Below, in pieces: positions 13,801 through 18,667 of a stretch of 18,667 nt of DNA; the first letter of the stretch is position 1, and each line of letters begins with the position of its first letter. Under the pieces are notes generated by a model. The model searched no databases and was not told the DNA's origin. It saw nothing but the letters and a program-made list of their open reading frames with translations. The DNA lies in contig SXQI01000143.1 of NCBI GenBank assembly GCA_005793025.1, forward strand, positions 1-18,667, read 5' to 3'. This DNA comes from Verrucomicrobiales bacterium (lineage in GTDB: Bacteria; Verrucomicrobiota; Verrucomicrobiia; Limisphaerales; SXQI01). The translations under genes were made by a program, and so were the position numbers.

Positions 13801-14658
13801 TGCAACCATATATGACTGAATCCGTTGCGACTCTTCCGAGGCATCCATCCGAACGTAAATCAGATGGAGATTTGCACAAATCCTCATCAGAAATCGGCGT
13901 GGGGTCAACGGTGTAAGAAATTCTACATCGTATCCACTGGGTGTTTGCATGAGGTATCGGATGCAATCTGATTTGGTCAGGATTTTTCCCTTATTAAAAA
14001 CATCGAGATAAAAAGCATTCGAGGCATCTTGGAATCGGCAAATAAAATGCCCCGGAAGCCCGATACCCGCCATCGGAAGTAGTAATCGCTTCGCGATCAG
14101 GAGGTAGAGCAAACAAAGGTTGATGGGGTTCCCTGTTTTTCGATCCAAAACTCTGGTGATATAACTGTTCTCTGGATCATAATAATTGGATTCATTGCCA
14201 AAGAAACCCCGTTCCTCAAATAGGTATCCATTAATCGTTGAAATAATGAATTCCGCCTTGGTTAACCCATCCAGTCGATCCCTAAGATCCGAAGCATAAT
14301 TATCCAGCAATGCTTGATAAGCCTCGATGTTGATGTCCGGAAACTGGGTCCGCGCTAGTAAGAGAGTTCCCTGCTCTAAATCCAAATTCTCACCACTCAC
14401 GAGGCAAAACTGCAAAAAATCAGAGTCTGCAGCCATCTGCTCGAGTAACCGAACAATTTCCAACGCTCGTCGGCGAACGATCCATTCAGAGTCCAGAGTG
14501 TGCGGGCGAATCCAGTTTAGAGCTTCATCACCGTAGGAAAGGATTTTTTTTCGGACTGCGAGATAGATTGCGGGATCTTCATCATTGAGAAGGATCAAAA
14601 GCGATCTCTTCTGATTCTCTGAAAAACCACTTTCAATGTCTGGGCGAAGCACCTTCAT
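13789..14658 (-). CDS. SirB1-family protein with HEAT-like N-terminus (transglutaminase-core-2)
   Basis: A 289-residue soluble protein. Residues about 15-95 are a run of amphipathic helices like a HEAT-type or SirB1 N-terminal domain. The transglutaminase-like core follows, with FEERGFFGNESNYY (147-160), PENSYITRVLDRKTGNP (162-178), GLPGHFICR (200-208) and YLDVFNKGK (217-225). The family usually has a degenerate active site, but here Cys182 in NLCLLYLL, His204 and Asp219 lie in the order and spacing of a thiol triad. SirB1/YchA-type proteins are widespread and of unknown reaction; in enterobacteria the gene lies near prfA/prmC, which is not the case here. It diverges from the threonine-aldolase-type gene across an 85-base gap. 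No Shine-Dalgarno sequence precedes the start. Confidence 0.82.
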   Translation of the reverse strand: MKVLRPDIESGFSENQKRSLLILLNDEDPAIYLAVRKKILSYGDEALNWIRPHTLDSEWIVRRRALEIVRLLEQMAADSDFLQFCLVSGENLDLEQGTLLLARTQFPDINIEAYQALLDNYASDLRDRLDGLTKAEFIISTINGYLFEERGFFGNESNYYDPENSYITRVLDRKTGNPINLCLLYLLIAKRLLLPMAGIGLPGHFICRFQDASNAFYLDVFNKGKILTKSDCIRYLMQTPSGYDVEFLTPLTPRRFLMRICANLHLIYVRMDASEESQRIQSYMVALGK

Positions 14659-14743
14659 AACAGTTTATTACGACCGTACAGGCATGCGTCGGATAGAATC
14701 ATGGTTGCTGAACTTACAGGATTTCGTCAGTGTGATTCAGGCT

Positions 14744-15796
14744 ATGAATAGTAATCTGAATCAGCGACGCCACTTTGCAAGTGACAATTACGCAGGTATT
14801 TGTCCTGAGGCTTGGCAATCTTTGGCCGAAGCCAATCATGGTCACGCACGGGGCTACGGGGACGATTTCTACACTGAACAAGCAGCTGATTTGATCCGTG
14901 AGGTTTTCGACACTGCTTGCGAAGTTTTCTTTGTTTTTAATGGGACCGCTGCAAACTCGCTGTCCCTTGCAACTCTCTGCCAGTCTTATCATAGCATCAT
15001 TTGCACTGAAACGGCACACATCGAGATGGACGAATGTGGAGCCCCAGAATTCTTCTCTAACGGAACCAAACTGCTACTGACCCCATCAATCCACGGCAAG
15101 ATCGACCTTGCAGCTGTAGAACGGGTCATAAAAAAACGGAACGACATTCATTTTCCAAAACCTCGTGTGTTGAGCATTACCCAATGCACCGAACTAGGGA
15201 CTGTTTACTCGATTCCTGAATTGAGTGCCGTTGGTGATAAGGCTCGTGAATTGGGTTTGAAACTACACATGGATGGCGCACGATTTGCCAACGCAGTTGC
15301 TGCAATCGATTCACATCCTGCCGAAATCTCTTGGAAAGCAGGCGTCGATGTCCTCTGTTTCGGTGGAACTAAGAACGGGACTCACGTTGGCGATGCTGTG
15401 GTCTTTTTCAACAAGGCTCTCGCCGAAGAATTTGCCTACCGTTGCAAGCAGGCCGGCCAACTTGCTTCGAAAATGCGGTTCATTTCTGCGCCTTGGATTG
15501 GGATGTTAAAGAACGGGGTCTGGCTCAAACACGCCCGTCACGCGAATTCTATGGCGGCCCTTTTGCATGAGCAGTTGTCAGGTTTCGAGGAATTAAGAAT
15601 CCTTTTCCCACGGCAAGCGAACTCAGTTTTCGTAGAACTTCCATCCGGGGTAGCTCAGAGGTTGTGGGATCAAGGCTGGATTTTTTACAATTTCATTGGT
15701 TCAGGCGGATGCAGGCTAATGACCGCTTGGGACACGACGGAACAGGACATTTACAAGCTGATTGGAGACCTGAAGGAAGCGATTCTTGCGCGATGA
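14744..15796 (+). CDS. Threonine-aldolase-type (beta-eliminating lyase family) PLP enzyme
   Basis: A 350-residue fold-type-I PLP enzyme of the low-specificity L-threonine aldolase group, which cleaves threonine or allo-threonine to glycine and acetaldehyde. The N-terminus has the typical FASDNYAG (11-18), FNGTAAN (65-71) for the PLP phosphate, His93 in ETAHI that stacks on the ring, Asp177 in HMDGARF, and the Schiff-base Lys210 in FGGTKNG. Thus, unlike the desulfurase-like gene earlier in this window, its PLP site is intact. The start at 14744 is chosen because family members begin shortly before the FASDN motif and CAGG lies just upstream; an in-frame ATG at 14684 would add 20 residues. Substrate range may differ, so no symbol is given. 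It converges with the DUF167 gene, with a hairpin between them. Confidence 0.85.
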   Translation: MNSNLNQRRHFASDNYAGICPEAWQSLAEANHGHARGYGDDFYTEQAADLIREVFDTACEVFFVFNGTAANSLSLATLCQSYHSIICTETAHIEMDECGAPEFFSNGTKLLLTPSIHGKIDLAAVERVIKKRNDIHFPKPRVLSITQCTELGTVYSIPELSAVGDKARELGLKLHMDGARFANAVAAIDSHPAEISWKAGVDVLCFGGTKNGTHVGDAVVFFNKALAEEFAYRCKQAGQLASKMRFISAPWIGMLKNGVWLKHARHANSMAALLHEQLSGFEELRILFPRQANSVFVELPSGVAQRLWDQGWIFYNFIGSGGCRLMTAWDTTEQDIYKLIGDLKEAILAR

Positions 15797-15806
15797 TGAA
15801 CTCGAT

Positions 15807-15826
15807 TGGGGTTTGAAGGAACCCCA
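15807..15826. terminator. Hairpin between convergent genes, probable bidirectional terminator
   Basis: TGGGGTT and AACCCCA form a perfect seven-base stem with a six-base loop. It sits in the 35-base gap between the threonine-aldolase-type stop (15796) and the DUF167 stop (15832). Neither strand has a strong T-run after the stem, so efficiency is uncertain, but the position in a tail-to-tail gap fits a shared terminator. Confidence 0.5.
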
Positions 15827-15831
15827 TCTAA

Positions 15832-16140
15832 CTATTCCTCTTCGGGGCACAAACAACGAGCTACCTCTGCCGCAGAGAATCCTTGAATCGAAACCACTTT
15901 GTTTCGAGAGGTAGCCCCTCGAACAAGTCGAATGGCAGATGCGCTACATCCTAAAAGTTCTGCAATAAAGCGGCAAACAGCCTCGTTAGCAGCGGATTCA
16001 ACCGGGGGAGCTGTTACTTTTATTTTTAGAACATCTCCCATAATTCCACATACTTGGTTCTTTGAGGCCCGAGGCAGCACTTTCACAAACAGTAAGGTTC
16101 CTGCACCATCGGGCCTAAAGCATGGTTTCACATCAACCAT
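15832..16140 (-). CDS. DUF167 / YggU-family protein
   Basis: A 102-residue soluble protein matching the DUF167 (YggU) family. The characteristic elements are VKVLPRASKNQ near 18-28, LKIKVTAPPVESAANEAV (the family's L-x-V-x-A-PPV-x-G-x-AN pattern, here with SAAN), a helix, LLG, and the RGATSRNKVV loop where family members have G-x-x-SR-x-K. Its role is not established. The ATG follows the stop of the upstream YggT-like gene with no intervening base, so the pair is translationally coupled. yggT-yggU neighbourhoods recur in distant bacteria, which strengthens both assignments. Confidence 0.85.
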   Translation of the reverse strand: MVDVKPCFRPDGAGTLLFVKVLPRASKNQVCGIMGDVLKIKVTAPPVESAANEAVCRFIAELLGCSASAIRLVRGATSRNKVVSIQGFSAAEVARCLCPEEE

Positions 16141-16992
16141 TTAGATGGGGAGCCGTTGGTAAATCTCCACCATAGCCCAACGGATACAGGCAGAGAATCC
16201 TAGGATCACAACAATCCCAATCGCCGGTCTCAAGTCGAATTTTCCGAGTTGAATTGAGCGGTTTTCCAACGGGCGCAAAATGTTTTTGGCAGTTAGGTTC
16301 AGGAAACTCCAAGAATAATGATTCCCAAGGTAAACGTAGCTCTGGATTAGGTAAAGCAAGAGGATCAAAACGAGGGCATAACGCCACGTTAGAAGTGCCA
16401 TAACGCCAAAAACTACCGCCTGTTCCCAGAGGCAACGCCAACTGACCCACGGCGGAACCATTCCCCACATTCGTAACAAAGGCGCAAAAAGCATCCAGAG
16501 GATCCCGGCACCAACAACCGGTAACAATAGCTTGATGAACGCAGGACTTGATTCCACCCCCCGTAGATGCAACCGCAACAATCGGCAGAGATAATCGTTT
16601 TCTCCTGTTCGCTTATTGAGAATTGAGAGCAGCAGTAAGGATGAATAAAACACCCCAAGGAAGAGCCCGAAGCTGGTGACCGAATAAAGGGCAACTCTTC
16701 CAAAATAATCGGCCCGAAAAGGAATGGCGATCGGCCCCAAATCAATGAGAAACGTCCAAGCAAACTCAAACCCGAACAACCAATAAAAAGCAGCACGGAG
16801 AATGAGTATCCCACTCAAAGCTGCCAAAGAAACCCAACGGTTGATCCTCCGTGTCTCTGCTCTTTTGAGAGTTGTTAGCAGAGAAATACCAGATCCAACG
16901 ACGGGTTGCGCAATGCCGACAGCACACCAATTCAGCCAAAGGACGACGCAGATGCCATTGAGCACGAAATCGATGGAGTCTATCAGGGTCAT
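16141..16992 (-). CDS. YggT-like integral membrane protein, unusually long
   Basis: A 283-residue membrane protein with about six or more hydrophobic segments (around 8-24, 55-74, 98-125, 155-173, 190-218 and 255-272). The last third resembles the YggT domain: LIQSYVYLGNHYSWSFLN (215-232), a NILRPLENR segment (237-245) and the closing LGKFDLRPAIGIVVIL (249-264). The YggT domain is short and E. coli YggT holds two copies in about 190 residues; here the N-terminal half is longer and a second clear copy is not visible. YggT has been linked to osmotic or membrane functions, but the mechanism is unclear. It lies about 47 bases after sucD and directly abuts the DUF167 gene. No ribosome site stands out before the ATG. 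Confidence 0.7.
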   Translation of the reverse strand: MTLIDSIDFVLNGICVVLWLNWCAVGIAQPVVGSGISLLTTLKRAETRRINRWVSLAALSGILILRAAFYWLFGFEFAWTFLIDLGPIAIPFRADYFGRVALYSVTSFGLFLGVFYSSLLLLSILNKRTGENDYLCRLLRLHLRGVESSPAFIKLLLPVVGAGILWMLFAPLLRMWGMVPPWVSWRCLWEQAVVFGVMALLTWRYALVLILLLYLIQSYVYLGNHYSWSFLNLTAKNILRPLENRSIQLGKFDLRPAIGIVVILGFSACIRWAMVEIYQRLPI

Positions 16993-17039
16993 TTATATCT
17001 CTGCGGCCGACTGGAGATCCCTGAAACAGGTCCAAATCG

Positions 17040-17939
17040 TTAGGCACGCTTCATGAGTTGCAGTAAAGTATCCGCCATCTCGGAAGGGGTTGCAGCAACA
17101 CCAATTCCAGCATTCTTAAATGCCGCGATTTTTGCTGCTGCGGTTCCGCTCCCACCACTAACAATAGCTCCGGCATGGCCCATGCGACGGCCTGGAGGTG
17201 CTGTGGCACCTGCAATGAATCCTGCCACAGGTTTACGGCAGTGGTCTTTGATCCACGCAGCGGCTTCTTCCTCTGCTGAACCTCCAATTTCGCCGATTAA
17301 AATGATCCCTTCGGTTTCCGGATCCTCGTTAAAAAGCTTGATGACATCGAGGTGGGACGTGCCGTTAACAGGGTCTCCCCCAATCCCAACACAGGTGGAC
17401 TGGCCAACTCCTCGGCTGGTTAATTGCCAGACGGCCTCGTATGTCAACGTTCCACTGCGAGAAACCACTCCGATGTTTCCCTTTTTATGAATGTAACCAG
17501 GAGCGATACCGATACGACAACCGCCATGCGAATCGACCCCTAAACCCGGTGTCACAATCCCGGGACAATTGGGACCAACCAATCGAGTCTTCTTCCCTTC
17601 CATGGCTCGCTTTACCTTAACCATGTCATTGACGGGGATACCTTCAGTAATGCAAATGACAAGATCAAGACCTGCATCCACCCCTTCAAGAATTGCATCC
17701 GCAGCAAATGGTGGTGGAACAAAAACTGCCGAGGCGGTCGCCCCAGTCTGCTGCATGGCTTCCGAGACGGTGTCAAAAATCGGGACTTTTTCTTCGAATT
17801 TTTGGCCACCCTTCCCAGGAGTCACCCCGGCGACGACCATCGTGCCGTAAGCCAAGCTGAGTTGAGTGTGTCGGGCACCGAAACTACCCGTGATACCCTG
17901 AACCAAGACGCGGGTTTGTGGAGTGACTAGGATCGCCAT
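17040..17939 (-). CDS. sucD: Succinyl-CoA synthetase alpha subunit
   Basis: A 299-residue TCA-cycle enzyme subunit that binds CoA and carries the phosphohistidine. The CoA-binding Rossmann domain begins with VLVQGITGSFGARHT (11-25), followed by GVTPGKGG (38-45), the VGPNCPG segment (121-127), SRSGTLTYE (160-168), and GGDPVNGTSHLD (187-198). The active-site His is His255 in RRMGHAGAIVSGG. Length and motifs match the family. With the beta subunit encoded just upstream on the same strand (32-base gap), the two should form the heterodimer or heterotetramer that converts succinyl-CoA to succinate with ADP or GDP phosphorylation. Confidence 0.96.
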   Translation of the reverse strand: MAILVTPQTRVLVQGITGSFGARHTQLSLAYGTMVVAGVTPGKGGQKFEEKVPIFDTVSEAMQQTGATASAVFVPPPFAADAILEGVDAGLDLVICITEGIPVNDMVKVKRAMEGKKTRLVGPNCPGIVTPGLGVDSHGGCRIGIAPGYIHKKGNIGVVSRSGTLTYEAVWQLTSRGVGQSTCVGIGGDPVNGTSHLDVIKLFNEDPETEGIILIGEIGGSAEEEAAAWIKDHCRKPVAGFIAGATAPPGRRMGHAGAIVSGGSGTAAAKIAAFKNAGIGVAATPSEMADTLLQLMKRA

Positions 17940-17971
17940 GAATAAAGCTATTTAGGTTGCAAGGATAAGAA

Positions 17972-18667
17972 TTAGTTGCGAACAGCATTCACAACTTTTT
18001 GAGCAGCATCGGCCATCGAGTCTCCGCTGATAATGGTTAGACCGGATTCGCGAAGGATCTGCCGGCCCAATTCGACATTGTTGCCTTCAAGTCGAACCAC
18101 GAGGGGTAGTTGAAGGCCCGTCTCACGAACCGCATCCACGATCCCTCGTGCGATGATGTCGCATTGCATGATACCACCGAAAATGTTGACCAAAATCCCT
18201 TTCACATTGGCGTCACCTAAGATGATCTTGAACGCTGCCGTAACCTGCTCACGACTAGCACCACCCCCGACATCGAGGAAATTTGCCGGACTGCCGCCGA
18301 AATGTTGAATGATATCCATGGTGGCCATCGCCAACCCTGCCCCGTTGACGAGGCACGCGATGCTACCGTCAAGTTTGATGTAACTGAGACTAAATTTGCT
18401 CGCCTCGATTTCTGATTCCGCTTCCTCAGCCAAATCTCGCATCGCCTGACATTTTGGATGCCGATAGAGTGCGTTATCGTCCAAGCTCATCTTGGCATCT
18501 ACAGCAACCAACACCTCGCGACCATCCGTTTCCAGCATGATCGCTAGCGGATTGATCTCGATCATGGCCGCGTCGCAATCCCACCACGTTTTATAGAGTC
18601 CAGAGAAAAGCTTGGTGGCCTGAGTCATCATTTCGCCACGAAGACCTAATGCGGCCGCCATTTTGCG
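17972..18667 (-). CDS. sucC: Succinyl-CoA synthetase beta subunit, C-terminal part, truncated by window edge
   Basis: The frame stays open to the last base of the window, so only about the last 231 residues are visible; the ATG near the edge is internal. The visible part covers the end of the ATP-grasp domain, with DCDAAMIEINPLAI and DAKMSLDDNA carrying the Mg-nucleotide acids, and then the C-terminal CoA-ligase domain: NGAGLAMATMDII, FLDVGGGAS, LVNIFGGIMQCDIIA and RLEGNN. These are standard sucC features. The beta subunit provides the nucleotide site and the succinate site. The gene precedes sucD with a 32-base gap in the usual sucCD order. Confidence 0.95.
   Translation of the reverse strand, partial: RKMAAALGLRGEMMTQATKLFSGLYKTWWDCDAAMIEINPLAIMLETDGREVLVAVDAKMSLDDNALYRHPKCQAMRDLAEEAESEIEASKFSLSYIKLDGSIACLVNGAGLAMATMDIIQHFGGSPANFLDVGGGASREQVTAAFKIILGDANVKGILVNIFGGIMQCDIIARGIVDAVRETGLQLPLVVRLEGNNVELGRQILRESGLTIISGDSMADAAQKVVNAVRN

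Noticed and set aside
2531..16204. Repeated CCTAGG sites (2531, 3550, 4205, 5702, 6616, 7259, 16199)
   Set aside because: Five fall between 3550 and 7264, but seven in 18.7 kb is close to random expectation for a six-base site, and they sit inside codons without regular spacing or shared flanks.
16993..17039. Possible terminator after sucD
   Set aside because: Only four- to five-base stems (CCTG/CAGG, ATCTC/GAGAT) with no T-run; read-through into the YggT-like gene seems as likely.
17053..17850. Long plus-strand open frames opposite sucD
   Set aside because: Antisense to a strongly conserved gene; open because of its codon bias, with no independent coding evidence.

Overview
The window reads as a stretch of chromosome from a Gram-negative bacterium, most likely of the Verrucomicrobiota or a close PVC-group relative. 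The evidence is the mixture of a secreted ThuA-like protein, a Gfo/Idh/MocA oxidoreductase co-translated with a membrane-anchored PQQ-type propeller protein, and a ceramidase-like/esterase fusion, together with ordinary housekeeping genes, moderate GC content and generally weak Shine-Dalgarno sequences. The assignment is an inference from gene content; there is no rRNA or tRNA to settle it. No insertion sequence, CRISPR array, tRNA, rRNA or phage gene was seen, and no gap without a gene is longer than about 135 bases.

Layout. (1) Positions 1-2388, plus strand: a zinc/manganese-type ABC uptake operon, with the 3' end of the substrate-binding protein, then ATPase, permease and a Fur/Zur-type repressor, all overlapping or nearly so. 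(2) 2419-3201, minus: a secreted ThuA-like protein, convergent with the repressor gene and divergent from the next block. (3) 3317-7751, plus: a co-directional run of a cysteine-desulfurase-like protein, an Mrp/ApbC Fe-S carrier ATPase, a SufT/MIP18-type protein, a 68-residue DUF4032-like protein, then pyrR and pyrB. The first three genes look like an iron-sulfur maturation cluster, but the desulfurase-like protein has lost its PLP lysine and the ATPase lacks the usual CxxC. (4) 7741-12855, minus: a ceramidase-like/alpha-beta-hydrolase fusion, then a PQQ-like propeller membrane protein whose stop overlaps the start of a Gfo/Idh/MocA oxidoreductase, which itself overlaps the end of pyrB tail to tail. 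(5) 12990-13757, plus: an SDR dehydrogenase. (6) 13789-14658, minus: a SirB1/transglutaminase-core-2 protein, divergent from a plus-strand threonine-aldolase-type PLP enzyme (14744-15796). (7) 15832-18667, minus: sucC (5' part outside the window), sucD, a YggT-like membrane protein and a DUF167/YggU protein.

The most unusual item is the full-length but apparently inactivated NifS/IscS-fold protein (3317-4471). It keeps the mobile-loop cysteine but has Arg in place of the Schiff-base Lys and further replacements at PLP and substrate contacts, and it sits directly upstream of mrp and sufT. It may be a scaffold, sulfur-relay or regulatory pseudoenzyme in Fe-S assembly; that role is inference. 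The other points of interest are smaller: metal-ligand-rich ends on the zinc transporter ATPase, the two-enzyme secreted fusion, a possible Cys-His-Asp triad in the SirB1-like protein, and a set of phased GAATT boxes in the thuA/desulfurase divergent promoter region.
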